Positions 43,386 through 52,089 of a stretch of DNA of 64,000 bases are shown here, in pieces (within the stretch, counting starts at the first letter, position 1; every line of letters begins with the position of its first letter). The notes beneath the pieces are model-generated. The model made no database searches. It saw only the letters and a program-made list of their open reading frames with translations, and was not told the DNA's origin. A program made the translations under genes and the position numbers. Source of the DNA: Bacillota bacterium (GTDB lineage: Bacteria > Bacillota > Clostridia > DSM-8532); NCBI GenBank assembly GCA_023440865.1, contig JAEXRM010000061.1, forward strand, positions 1-64,000, read 5' to 3'.

Positions 43386-46124
43386 TCAGTCTCGCACAAA
43401 GGGAGCCGCCGCACATTCCATCAGCACCGTGAAGGCCTGTGCCTCGGTCGAGGTGCCGGGCCGGTCGAAGAACGGAGAGCCGCAGGCACCCTGCAGCAGG
43501 CCGTCGCGGTCGATCCGCGCGATGGCGGCCTCCCGCATGATATGGGCATCCGGCAGCCAGGACGTCGCAAGCCATCCGCCATGCACACTTTCGAAAATTG
43601 CGTAGGCGAGCATCTGCCCCAGGTTGCTTTCCACAAACGAGGACGGATCGTCGACGATGTCATGGAACAGGCCGTCCGCACGCCGATGGGCGATGCACCC
43701 GGCAAGCAGCGCCTCGAGCCATGCGACCAGCTCGTTCCTTTCCTCCGCGCGGTCGGCCGGCATGCATGCGATGATCTCCGCCAGGCCGGCGGCCGTCCAG
43801 CCGTTGCCGCCACCCCAGCACAGGCCGCGCACCCAGTTTCCGGTTACCGCGTCGCGGATGTGGCGCATCATGCGCATTTCCGGATCCCACAGCGCTTTTC
43901 TCATGCCGCGGAGCTGCCTCACGGCCTCATCGATGTCGCCAAGCGCCGCGAAGGCCGGAGGCGCCATGTAGGGGCTGTCGGACCAGAACTGCGCCGCGTC
44001 GGTGACATGGTAGAGCGTGCCCGCCGCATCGCGCGGCGCCACCTCGTACGCATACCGACGCGCCTCGGACAGGGCACGCATCAGGCGCGCCTCGCCGGTC
44101 TCCCGCGCCGCATAGGCAAGCAGGGGGATGTGGGCGATGGCATCGGTGCTGGCCGTGCAGTCCTCGACCATGCCGGGCCGTCCGTCGGGCCGCTGGCGCA
44201 GGGCGGCATCGCGTGCGAAGCCGATTGCGAGGTCGCGTTTGCCGGCCCGCACGAGCGCGCGCCCGCCGACCGCCTGCTCCCAGCACTGGCGCTGCAGGCA
44301 AAGCATCGCCTCGACGGACTTGTCGATGCGCGTCTGGCGCCGCATGCCGTCACCCTTGCGGATTGCCGCGGAACGCCCGTTCCTGCCAGTTTCCGCCTCG
44401 CCGCCGGCGTTGACCTTCATCCGGAAGGGTGCCACAGGCCATCCGGCACCGCCGAACAGGTTCGCCTCCGTGTAATTCGCCCAGCCATACCGCACGGCAA
44501 CAGGCGCCGGCACCGCCTCCGCCCGCACGCGCACGATGGCGCTGGTGCCATCCCCGGCACCCCCGATCGTCGCCAAGGCAGGATGGAACACCCCGTCGGC
44601 ACCGGCCAATGCAAACCCCTTCACGGGCGTATGGCCGTCCCGGGCGGCACACGCACCCTCCATCGCAAGCGGATCGCGCGAACCGGCCTCCAGCGCGCCC
44701 GCACATCCCTCGAACCGGATGAGGAGCTGATTCTCTTCCCGCTCCACCGCCACCGGCACGGGCCCGGCCGCCTGGACAGGAAGGCCGTACAGATGCCGCT
44801 CCGCCAACAGCGCGAGGCGCTCGCCGACCGGCCGCTTGTGCTTGGGATGGATGTCCGTCCGGTCGCCCACATCATGGATGGGCGCGGTGAACACGCGGGC
44901 ATCCCGCTCCGCGAGGCGCATCTGCTGCTCGCGCAGCACGGCCCAGGCTTCTCCGTCCGGGTTGCCGTCGCAGCCGTAGGAAGCCAGCTGCACCACCAGG
45001 AACGGCAGGTCGGGTTGCCGGTACAGCTGACGCCAGCGGGCGATCAGGGTTTCAAGCAGGCGGCCGTACTTCTCGGCGCCCTTGCCGTTTGCCGGATCGA
45101 CCGGATCGGTCTCGCCGGCATCGGTCTCCCCCTGGTACCACAGCGCGCCCGCGACCGCATACGGCGCAAGCGGCTCGAGCATGGTGTGATACAGCCCGAA
45201 GGGGCTGAGCGCGTTCTTCGGTCCGTTCGGCGGCGGCCAGGGATATCCGCCCACGAAGGTCTCCCGTTCGGCGGCGGACAAGTCCCGCGCCATCGCCTCC
45301 CTGTCACGGGCGATCCAGGCTTCGACGGCGGCCGCGTAGGCGGCGCGCTCCGCCTCATAGGCGGCAGGCTCCACGGTTGCAAGCAGCGAGCGGTACTCCG
45401 TGAGCCACGGCATCAGCTGCGGATCGCTTTGGAGATCTTCCTCCGCAAGCCAGCAGGTGGCCGAGGAGCCGCCCCAGCTGGCGTCAAGGATGCCGATCGG
45501 CACGTCGACATCCGCCTGCAGCCTGCGGGCGAAATGGAACGCGACGGCGGAGAATTCCGGCGCCGCTTCCGGCGTGCAGACCTGCCAGACCGGCGCCCGG
45601 CAGAACGGTGCGTCCGGCTCGTCCGTCAGCGCACCGACGTATGGCACGCGCGGCGCGAAATAGGAACGGATCATCGGCAGCTCGGCCTTCTGCGCCCATT
45701 GCCTCGCTTCGAGCGATTCCCGCATGCGGTATTCCATGTTCGACTGGCCGCCGGCGAGATAGACGTCGCCAACCAGCACGTCGGAGAAGGTGATGCGGGC
45801 AGCCGGACAAGGTTCGGCGCCATCGGCCGCACCGCCGGCAGGGACGCGGGCATCCGCCACAGCATGGCATTCCGCGACCAGCGTGAACGCCGGCCCCGGC
45901 GCCATCGGATCGAGCTGCGCCATCCACCGGCCGGCGCAGACCGCCGCCCACTTTTCCCGGCCGTTGCAGGCAATGCGCACGCGGCTTCCCGCGGGTGCCT
46001 CACCCCAAACGGGAACCGGCCGGCCCCGCTGCAGCACCATGTGATCGCCGAAGACCGGCGCGAGACGAAACTCGGGCTGTCTCACCGCCGAAGCGGCTGC
46101 CTGTGCCTTTTCCGTGCTCTCCAT
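43386..46124 (-). CDS. Fusion of sialate-O-acetylesterase-like (SASA) domain with GH105/GH88-type unsaturated uronyl hydrolase
   Basis: 912 residues, no signal peptide. Residues 20 to about 580 are a SASA-type carbohydrate esterase: nucleophile Ser128 in GGQSNMEYRM, WGGSSATCWLAEEDL, WYQGETDAG, and the His of DRTDIHPKHKRPVGERLA. Residues 594-912 are an (alpha/alpha)6 domain like YteR: catalytic-type Asp in WSDSPYMAPPAFA, a RGLCWGGGNGWTAAG loop, and the C-terminal GSPFFDRPGTSTEAQAF. GH105 enzymes remove the unsaturated uronic acid left by pectin or rhamnogalacturonan lyases, so the fusion would deacetylate and trim imported oligomers. An internal ATG at 44345 begins the second domain but has only a weak ribosome site. 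The gene begins 1 nt after the Rieske oxygenase stop, so the two are coupled. Confidence 0.9.
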   Translation of the reverse strand: MESTEKAQAAASAVRQPEFRLAPVFGDHMVLQRGRPVPVWGEAPAGSRVRIACNGREKWAAVCAGRWMAQLDPMAPGPAFTLVAECHAVADARVPAGGAADGAEPCPAARITFSDVLVGDVYLAGGQSNMEYRMRESLEARQWAQKAELPMIRSYFAPRVPYVGALTDEPDAPFCRAPVWQVCTPEAAPEFSAVAFHFARRLQADVDVPIGILDASWGGSSATCWLAEEDLQSDPQLMPWLTEYRSLLATVEPAAYEAERAAYAAAVEAWIARDREAMARDLSAAERETFVGGYPWPPPNGPKNALSPFGLYHTMLEPLAPYAVAGALWYQGETDAGETDPVDPANGKGAEKYGRLLETLIARWRQLYRQPDLPFLVVQLASYGCDGNPDGEAWAVLREQQMRLAERDARVFTAPIHDVGDRTDIHPKHKRPVGERLALLAERHLYGLPVQAAGPVPVAVEREENQLLIRFEGCAGALEAGSRDPLAMEGACAARDGHTPVKGFALAGADGVFHPALATIGGAGDGTSAIVRVRAEAVPAPVAVRYGWANYTEANLFGGAGWPVAPFRMKVNAGGEAETGRNGRSAAIRKGDGMRRQTRIDKSVEAMLCLQRQCWEQAVGGRALVRAGKRDLAIGFARDAALRQRPDGRPGMVEDCTASTDAIAHIPLLAYAARETGEARLMRALSEARRYAYEVAPRDAAGTLYHVTDAAQFWSDSPYMAPPAFAALGDIDEAVRQLRGMRKALWDPEMRMMRHIRDAVTGNWVRGLCWGGGNGWTAAGLAEIIACMPADRAEERNELVAWLEALLAGCIAHRRADGLFHDIVDDPSSFVESNLGQMLAYAIFESVHGGWLATSWLPDAHIMREAAIARIDRDGLLQGACGSPFFDRPGTSTEAQAFTVLMECAAAPFVRD

Positions 46125-46125
46125 G

Positions 46126-47100
46126 TTACAGTTCTCCCTTCAACTGCGCGCGCCGCTTTCTGTATTCGATGATGGGCGCGTCGCCCTGGATGAGGTTTTC
46201 ACCCATTTTCAGCTCGCTTTTCACCGGCAGCTGCCGCAGCACGACCCGACGGTCCTGATGCAGGACATACCGGTTGACGGGCGTACCGAGCGCATTCACG
46301 ACATGCCGCAGCACCGGTGTGCGCATGAACGCCTGGTAGAAACGCAGGTAGATGCGCGTATGGCTGTCGTCGATCGGGGCGAAGACCGCCACGATCCGCA
46401 CCTTGTCGGCAACGCAGTTCTGCCACAGGTTCGGCATCTGCAGCCGCAGGTGGAACAGGTCGCGGTAGTTCGCGATCTCGTCCGCCTTCTTGGGCCGTGT
46501 GGCGCCGTCGTCTCCGACATTGTTGACATAGAAGGTCATGAGGTTGTCTTCCCAGGTCACGACCGGACCATTGACAAGCGTGCGGTTGCCCCGGCCGATG
46601 GAGTTCGTGTGGACGAACGGCAGGTGCACCACGTCGAGCTGGTTTTCAATCGCCCGCGTGTAGTGGACGTTCCATGTCTCCGAAAACCCGCCGTAGGTGA
46701 AACCCTCGCGCAGGTCCTCGAAGAAGGGGATCTCCGGCAGTTCCCCGCCGTTCCGGTCTCCATGCCACAGCCAGATCAGGCCGTATTTGTCCTCGACCGT
46801 CCAGGATGAAACCCTGAACCGGTCCGGTACGGGCGTGTTCCGGCCGTTCGCGGGAATCTGCACGACCTTGCCTGTTCCATCGTAGCGGAAGCCATGGAAC
46901 GGACACGCCACGGTCTCGCCATCACAGGTCCCCTGCGCCAGCGAGGCGCCCCGATGGCAGCAGCGGTCGGCGACACAATGCACGCGGCCGTCCGCGGTGC
47001 GCCACAGGACGAGCTTCTCTCCCATGCGGGTCACGCCGACATGCCTTCCCTTGCGCACCTCGCGCGCATCCAGTATGCCATACCACTGATTCCAGATCAT
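46126..47100 (-). CDS. Rieske [2Fe-2S] non-heme iron oxygenase, demethylase-like
   Basis: 324 residues, cytoplasmic. The N-terminal Rieske domain binds the 2Fe-2S cluster through C47-x-H49 and C66-xx-H69 (RCCHRG, ACPFHGFRYD). The catalytic domain has the mononuclear iron facial-triad pattern ENQLDVVHLPFVH (D156, H159, H164). The length and single-subunit form resemble vanillate and dicamba O-demethylases rather than ring dioxygenases. No reductase or ferredoxin gene is nearby, so electrons must come from a partner elsewhere. The ATG at 47100 follows AAGGAGG. It heads the operon, and its stop lies 1 nt before the esterase-GH105 gene. Oxidative removal of an O-methyl group from a sugar or aromatic decoration is a hypothesis. 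The enzyme needs oxygen, which is odd for a strictly anaerobic host. Confidence 0.9.
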   Translation of the reverse strand: MIWNQWYGILDAREVRKGRHVGVTRMGEKLVLWRTADGRVHCVADRCCHRGASLAQGTCDGETVACPFHGFRYDGTGKVVQIPANGRNTPVPDRFRVSSWTVEDKYGLIWLWHGDRNGGELPEIPFFEDLREGFTYGGFSETWNVHYTRAIENQLDVVHLPFVHTNSIGRGNRTLVNGPVVTWEDNLMTFYVNNVGDDGATRPKKADEIANYRDLFHLRLQMPNLWQNCVADKVRIVAVFAPIDDSHTRIYLRFYQAFMRTPVLRHVVNALGTPVNRYVLHQDRRVVLRQLPVKSELKMGENLIQGDAPIIEYRKRRAQLKGEL

Positions 47101-47189
47101 GCGGCCTCCTTGGTGCTTCCATCTGCCTGCTCCGGATCGGACCGCCTCTTGGCGTCGTTTCGTCATCCCTCGGCCCGGACATGCGTCAA

Positions 47190-47198
47190 TCGTTATCA
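47190..47198 (-). promoter_or_regulatory. Extended -10 candidate for the Rieske operon
   Basis: The minus strand reads TGATAACGA; TATCAT also occurs immediately upstream (47198-47203). The leader would be about 80 nt. Confidence 0.3.
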
Positions 47199-47278
47199 TG
47201 ATATGCTTCCATCCGACCTGTCCGCAAGTCGTCGCGAACCCAAAACACCCGCCGTGCCGGAACGGTTCCCGAATTGAA

Positions 47279-47307
47279 TTGTTTCAGGCCGGCGCAGCCG
47301 CTATAAT
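47279..47307 (+). promoter_or_regulatory. Sigma-70 promoter for the AEC transporter gene
   Basis: TTGTTT (47279-47284), a 17-nt spacer and a consensus TATAAT (47302-47307) lie 50 nt upstream of the ATG. It is the best promoter match in the window. Confidence 0.7.
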
Positions 47308-47356
47308 GACAGAGGCACCGCCGATTCCTGCCGGCAGGTGGAAAGGATAGCCCGAC

Positions 47357-48319
47357 ATGCACGTCGCTCTGCAGATCTTCGTCCGGAACATCCTGCCCAT
47401 CTTCATTCTGGTCACGCTGGGCTGCCTGATTGGCCGCAAGTTCCAGCTCGACACGGGCACGCTCAACAAGATCAACTTCTGGCTGCTCGTCCCGGCCTTC
47501 ACCTTTACGAACCTGTATGTGACGGACATCGGCATCGACGCACTCCGCGCGCTGGCTGTCGCGGCGCTCATTCTCTGCGCGAACCTGCTGACGGGCTTCC
47601 TGGTCGCCCGTGCGCGGGGCTACCGGGACGGCCTGGGCAACGCCTTCCAGAACGCCATCGCCTTCTACAACTCCGGCAACATCGGCATTCCGCTGGTCAC
47701 GCTGGTGTTTTCGAGCGGCGCCTTCCTGGTCGGCGGCAAGTCGCCGTACCTTGACGTGGCGCTGACCACCCAGATCATGGTACTCGTCGTGCAGAACGTA
47801 TCGGTGAACACGATCGGCTTCTTCAATGCCGGCCGCGCGAACCGGCACTGGAAGGACGCCGTGAGAAATGTCGTCGGCATGCCCGCCATCTACGCGGTCA
47901 CCGCGGCGTTCCTTGTCAAGCTCGTTCCGTTCGACCTCACGGCGACCCCCCTGTGGCCGGCACTGACCTACCTCAGAAACGGCCTGGTGCCGATCGCGCT
48001 GACCATTCTGGGCATCCAGCTGGCCAAGACAAGGTTCCGCATCAGCAACCGCACGGCCTGGCTTGCCGTGTTTCTGCGGCTGATCGGCGGGCCGCTGCTG
48101 GCACTGGTGTTCATCCGCCTGCTCGGCATCACCGGCGTGGTGGCGCAGACGCTGTTGATTTCGAGTGCCGTGCCGACAGCGGTCAACTCCGCGCTGGTGG
48201 CGCTCGAATGCGACAACCATCCGGATTTCGCGACGCAGGTGGTCGTGCTGAGCACGCTGTTCGGCAGCTTCACGCTGATCGGCGCCATCTACATGGCCTC
48301 CGTGCTGTATCCCGTCTGA
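47357..48319 (+). CDS. Auxin efflux carrier (AEC) family transporter
   Basis: 320 residues with about ten membrane segments in two halves (FVRNILPIFILVTLGCLIG at the start; SAVPTAVNSALVALE in the second half). Landmarks of the AEC/malonate-permease family are YNSGNIGIPL near residue 108 and GLVPIALTILGIQLAKTRF near 215. Members export or import small organic acids such as malate or malonate in bacteria, and the substrate here is unknown. The ATG at 47357 follows GGAAAGGA. It is divergent from the Rieske operon and 90 nt upstream of an AraC regulator on the same strand. Transport of an acid produced by sugar-acid breakdown is a reasonable guess only. Confidence 0.9.
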   Translation: MHVALQIFVRNILPIFILVTLGCLIGRKFQLDTGTLNKINFWLLVPAFTFTNLYVTDIGIDALRALAVAALILCANLLTGFLVARARGYRDGLGNAFQNAIAFYNSGNIGIPLVTLVFSSGAFLVGGKSPYLDVALTTQIMVLVVQNVSVNTIGFFNAGRANRHWKDAVRNVVGMPAIYAVTAAFLVKLVPFDLTATPLWPALTYLRNGLVPIALTILGIQLAKTRFRISNRTAWLAVFLRLIGGPLLALVFIRLLGITGVVAQTLLISSAVPTAVNSALVALECDNHPDFATQVVVLSTLFGSFTLIGAIYMASVLYPV

Positions 48320-48409
48320 TGCGGCGGTCACGGCTCCGGCATGCCGGCAAGGCATGCGCCGGCAAACCCCGGTCGTTGCGGTGAAGGCGTTCACAGAAAG
48401 GAGCGGCAC

Positions 48410-49357
48410 ATGCCGGCGATGCACCAGCGTTCCCTTGTGGACGCAGACTCCCCCATCAAGGCGTATATCGCCAGCACGGAGCAGTTCCCGCCGCACTGGC
48501 ACGAGGTGGTGGAGATCATCTACGCCTTGGAGGACGGACTGCGGGTGGGCCTGCACCAGGACATCCACGAGCTGCGCGCACGCGACATCGTGCTGGTCGG
48601 CAGCGGGGATGTGCATTCCTTCCCGCCGATGGGACGCAGCATGCCGCGGCTGATCGTGCAGTTCGACCCGGTGTTCCTCGAGTCCTTCTCCACCCTGCTC
48701 AAGGACCGCCGCTTCGCCGTCTCGCTGCTGCGGTCCGATGCGGACGGCGCGGAACAAGCCGGAGATCCGGAAGCGGCGGCATGCGCCCTGACGCCCGGCA
48801 TCCCGTCATCCGCTGATGCCCATGCGGTGTCCGCGGCGGCGCCCGCCCATGCGGCGGTGCTGCATGCCGCCATCGAGGGGCAGCTGCTGGCGCTGCTCCG
48901 CGAGTCGACCGAACGCCGCGAGGGATACCGCCTCGCCCAAAAGGCGCGCGTGTACGACCTGCTGCTGCTGCTGCTGCGGAGCGTGCCAATGGAGCAGGTC
49001 GCGCCCGGCGAACGCACGCGCCGGCTCGGTCGGCTCGAACGGCTCGAGAAGGTGCTGGCCCACGTCGAGCAGCACTTCGGCCGAGCCATGCCGCTCGAGG
49101 AGGTCGCCGCGCTGGCCAACTACAGCGTGTTCCACTTCACGCGCTTTTTCCGGGAAACCACCGGCATGACATTCAACGAGTATGTCAACCAGTACCGGGT
49201 GGAGAAAAGCGTCGCCCTGCTGCTGAACACCAGCGATCCGATCACCGAGATCGTGTATGGCGCAGGATTCTCAAGCGCAAAGACATTCAACCGGGTGTTC
49301 CATCAGATCATGGGGTGCTCGCCGTCGGCCTACCGCAAATCGGTCCGGACGGGCTGA
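48410..49357 (+). CDS. AraC-family regulator with N-terminal cupin
   Basis: 315 residues from the ATG at 48410 (AAAGGAGCGGCAC upstream). The N-terminal cupin domain has PPHWHEVVEIIYALEDG near residue 30 and RARDIVLVGSGDVHSF, a small-ligand sensing fold. An Ala/Pro-rich loop lies at about 110-150. The C-terminal AraC helix-turn-helix pair is MPLEEVAALANYSVFHFTRFF and ITEIVYGAGFSSAKTFNRVF. It probably responds to a sugar and controls the AEC transporter or the Rieske operon. Its stop lies only 4 nt from that of the convergent regulator at 49362. Confidence 0.93.
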   Translation: MPAMHQRSLVDADSPIKAYIASTEQFPPHWHEVVEIIYALEDGLRVGLHQDIHELRARDIVLVGSGDVHSFPPMGRSMPRLIVQFDPVFLESFSTLLKDRRFAVSLLRSDADGAEQAGDPEAAACALTPGIPSSADAHAVSAAAPAHAAVLHAAIEGQLLALLRESTERREGYRLAQKARVYDLLLLLLRSVPMEQVAPGERTRRLGRLERLEKVLAHVEQHFGRAMPLEEVAALANYSVFHFTRFFRETTGMTFNEYVNQYRVEKSVALLLNTSDPITEIVYGAGFSSAKTFNRVFHQIMGCSPSAYRKSVRTG

Positions 49358-49361
49358 TCCA

Positions 49362-51761
49362 TCAGCCTTCGGAAACATGCCGCATGTTCTGCAGCGGTTC
49401 CAGCCGGAACGCGCTGGGTGTGACCCCATAGTACTGGCGGAATTTGCGGGCGAAGTAGTGGGGTGTCTCATACCCCAGCCGCCGGGCGATCGTCTCGATG
49501 TTCAAATGCTGGTTGGCGAGCAGGATGCGTGCCTGGTTCATGCGCTGGTCGGTGATGTAGTTGATGATGTTCAGGCCTGTCGACTCCTTGAAGATGTGGC
49601 TGAGGTAGTTCTTGCTCAAGCCGGTGAACTCCGACAGGCGGGTCAGCGACAGCTCGCCCGACAGGTTCTCGGCAATGTACTGCTGCATTGCGACCACCAC
49701 ATCCTCCGTCGTATGGCGGGATGCCTGTTGCTTGAGCGAGAGCAGGCGCTGCGTCGCCTGCAGCCACCAGGTCTGGAACGCGTGCATGTCCGGCAGCTGC
49801 TCCATGGGATTGCGCAGCTTGAGCAGCGGTTCCTCGTCCCCCACATGGACGGTGCGGGCATACTCGTACAGCTGCCGCACGGCGTCACGCCCCGCCTGGC
49901 GACGCATGTCCGCCGGCACGGGCGCCTCCGCCATCCACCGGACGATGTCCCGGACACGGGCTTGCGCCTCGGTCACCTCGTTGGTACGCAGGCAGTCGGC
50001 ATACTGCGCCAGCCAGCGGGAAATCCGGGGGTCTTCCTCGGCCGCTTCCTCGGCGAACGGAAAGTCCTCGATGTCGAACACCTGGCGGTCGGGATGGAAA
50101 AAGCGGTAGCCCAATGCCAACGCGGCATCACGGGCGGACTGCCCCGCTTCCATGGGAGTCGTCCTGCGGGATCCGATTGCCAGCACCGGCAGGACACCCA
50201 GCATTTCCTGGGCCTGCGTCATCCATGCCTCGCACAGGCGCAACGGCAGGGCCTGGCGACCGAGCACCAGCACGGTCAGGCAGTCGGCGGCGGTCATGGA
50301 CCCGAGCATCAGCTCCCCGCCCTCGGGCCATTCGGCGGTCATGCGGGCGGTGATCCGTTCCAGGAACTGCCGCACCCGCACCTCGTCCGGCGGTTCCGCG
50401 CCGGGAAGCTCCGGTTCGGCATGCCGCCAGTCCAGCAGCAGCACGACGGCGCCCGCAGCCGCGCGGTCCACGGCAAGTCCGGCTTCCTCCAGCAGACGCG
50501 CACACTCGGCCTGCGACCGGACGGTTCCGCCCAGAAGCGCATGCAGCAGCTTTTCGCGCAGCAGCGGCAGGCTGCGCGCCTTGATGCCCGAGAGGCTCTG
50601 CAATTGTCCCGACAGCTCGGTCAGGGCCTGGTCGAGCAGCGCGTATTCGTCACGGGTGGGACGCTCGCCGTCGCTTTGGCGCAGCAGGCTGCCAATGCGG
50701 TCCATGATGTGCGACAGGGGCAGGTGGATGCGGCAGGCAAAGCGCCAGGAGATCAGGATGGCGAGCAGCACGGCGATCAGCGAGATGCCGGTGGTGCTCA
50801 GGGCGATGGTGCGCGACACCGCGCGAAAATCGGCAAGCGGCATGCTTTGCAGCAGCACCCAGCCGTTGGACAGCGGCACGCGGCTGACCATGGCGTCGCC
50901 GTCGGGGAGGGCCAGGACCCGGTCATGCCAATCGTCCCCGAGCAGCCCGTCCGGCGATGCGTATCCCAGGTCCGCCAGGGTGCCCGGGATAGTGTGGCTG
51001 TCATGGGTGACGAGGCAGCCGGCGGGATCAGAAATGAACGTCTGCCGGGTGTCCTGCGGCGAGATGCGTCCGAGCACGCCCCGCACGTAGTCCTCCCGCA
51101 GATCGATCGTGATGATGCCCCTGGCCCGCGAGAACGGCTGCATGGGCGGATAGGTCGCCACATACGATATCACGTTGACCCGGTCGGTCGTCGAATAGTG
51201 GATCGTCCTGGCCGGCATCCAGATGGCCCGTGCATTCTCCTGGTCGGCTTTGGCGGACCAATAGAGGTTGGGCAGCGTCTTGCGGTTGATCTCGCTGTTG
51301 TCCTTGAAGCCAAGGACGCTGGAGATGTGGAACTCGTTGGGGATCGACCGGATGTGGATGGCCTCGATGCGGCCGTTGCTGGCCGACACGATCTTGAGCA
51401 GCTCGTCGTACAGCCGCTTGACCTTGACGATGTCGTAGTCGGGCTCGAAGAGCACGTCGATGTCCGTCTTGAGCGTGAGGTTCAGACACAGGTCCTGGTG
51501 GATGCGGGTCGCCTCCCGGATGACATTGTCGTCGATGATCGTGGCATACCGCTTGAGCAGGCGCTGGTTCAAGTCGGCCACCTGCTGGTTGTAATTGAAG
51601 GACGAAATGGCATGCGCACTGGTGCCGATCGCGATGGTCAGCACCGTGATGAGCACCACATACGAAAGCGTGAGCCGGCTCAGGACACTGGTCCCCCGAC
51701 CCGGCGCGCCGGCGGCATGCCGGAACCGGGAAACGAGTCCGCCGCTGTTCGAGTTCCGCAT
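49362..51761 (-). CDS. Membrane-bound AraC-type regulator with Cache sensor (YtdP/YesS-like)
   Basis: 799 residues. Transmembrane segment 1 at about 30-55 (LSYVVLITVLTIAIGTSAHA). A Cache-like extracytoplasmic sensor of about 240 residues follows (ISYVATYPPMQPFSRARGIITID, ISPQDTRQTFISD, VPLSNGWVLLQSMP), then transmembrane segment 2 (TTGISLIAVLLAILISW), a long linker and a C-terminal AraC HTH pair (LTRLSEFTGLSKNYLSHIFK, IETIARRLGYETPHYFARKFRQYYG). It combines sensing and DNA binding in one chain, as in B. subtilis YtdP/YesS, so no kinase partner is needed. It is divergent from the LplB-LplC-receptor operon at 52090, its most likely target. The ATG at 51761 follows GGAGGAGG. Confidence 0.92.
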   Translation of the reverse strand: MRNSNSGGLVSRFRHAAGAPGRGTSVLSRLTLSYVVLITVLTIAIGTSAHAISSFNYNQQVADLNQRLLKRYATIIDDNVIREATRIHQDLCLNLTLKTDIDVLFEPDYDIVKVKRLYDELLKIVSASNGRIEAIHIRSIPNEFHISSVLGFKDNSEINRKTLPNLYWSAKADQENARAIWMPARTIHYSTTDRVNVISYVATYPPMQPFSRARGIITIDLREDYVRGVLGRISPQDTRQTFISDPAGCLVTHDSHTIPGTLADLGYASPDGLLGDDWHDRVLALPDGDAMVSRVPLSNGWVLLQSMPLADFRAVSRTIALSTTGISLIAVLLAILISWRFACRIHLPLSHIMDRIGSLLRQSDGERPTRDEYALLDQALTELSGQLQSLSGIKARSLPLLREKLLHALLGGTVRSQAECARLLEEAGLAVDRAAAGAVVLLLDWRHAEPELPGAEPPDEVRVRQFLERITARMTAEWPEGGELMLGSMTAADCLTVLVLGRQALPLRLCEAWMTQAQEMLGVLPVLAIGSRRTTPMEAGQSARDAALALGYRFFHPDRQVFDIEDFPFAEEAAEEDPRISRWLAQYADCLRTNEVTEAQARVRDIVRWMAEAPVPADMRRQAGRDAVRQLYEYARTVHVGDEEPLLKLRNPMEQLPDMHAFQTWWLQATQRLLSLKQQASRHTTEDVVVAMQQYIAENLSGELSLTRLSEFTGLSKNYLSHIFKESTGLNIINYITDQRMNQARILLANQHLNIETIARRLGYETPHYFARKFRQYYGVTPSAFRLEPLQNMRHVSEG

Positions 51762-52089
51762 GGTGCCTCCTCCCTTCCGGTCGACCGGTGTCTTCCTCAC
51801 TCCCGCCATTGCCTGCTCCAGTATATCGCACCCACCCGTCGCCGCGGAGGTGTATTTGTTTGAAACGACGACCCGCGGGCATGTTTTCCGTTGTTTTTTG
51901 TGGAATCCGTGATTTTTACACCCGGCTTCTCATTGTTATTTCACCATACTTCGTGCGTTTGTGTGCGGATCGCATCATCATGCCGCTATCGGTCCGGCGA
52001 CGCATGCGATACGATCTGGCTGACGTCGGGTGTCGTTTCCCCTCTGTTCCCGACACCGCCGCCGACGAAAACGCTCCGGAAAGGACACC
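51762..52089. other. Divergent regulatory region, regulator gene versus LplB-LplC operon
   Basis: 328 nt without a gene. The part at about 51890-51960 is strikingly AT-rich for this sequence (T-runs around 51890-51920 and TTGTTATTTCACCATACT), which fits promoter and activator sites for the plus-strand operon. I cannot pick a convincing -35/-10 pair. The plus-strand leader would be over 100 nt. Confidence 0.5.

Noticed and set aside
44343..44345. Separate GH105 gene starting at 44345
   Set aside because: The frame is continuous with the SASA domain and the ribosome site (AAGGGTGA) is weak, so I keep a fusion and note the alternative.
42702..46172. Open frame of 1156 codons on the plus strand
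   Set aside because: It lies antisense to the kinase and the esterase-GH105 gene, whose motifs are clear. Long antisense frames are expected at this GC content and codon bias, and the translation is low-complexity and Arg/Gly/His-rich.
49352..49367. Hairpin GGCTGAT/ATCAGCC at convergent stops
   Set aside because: It has only a 2-nt loop and no U-tract; the symmetry comes from the two closely spaced TGA stops.
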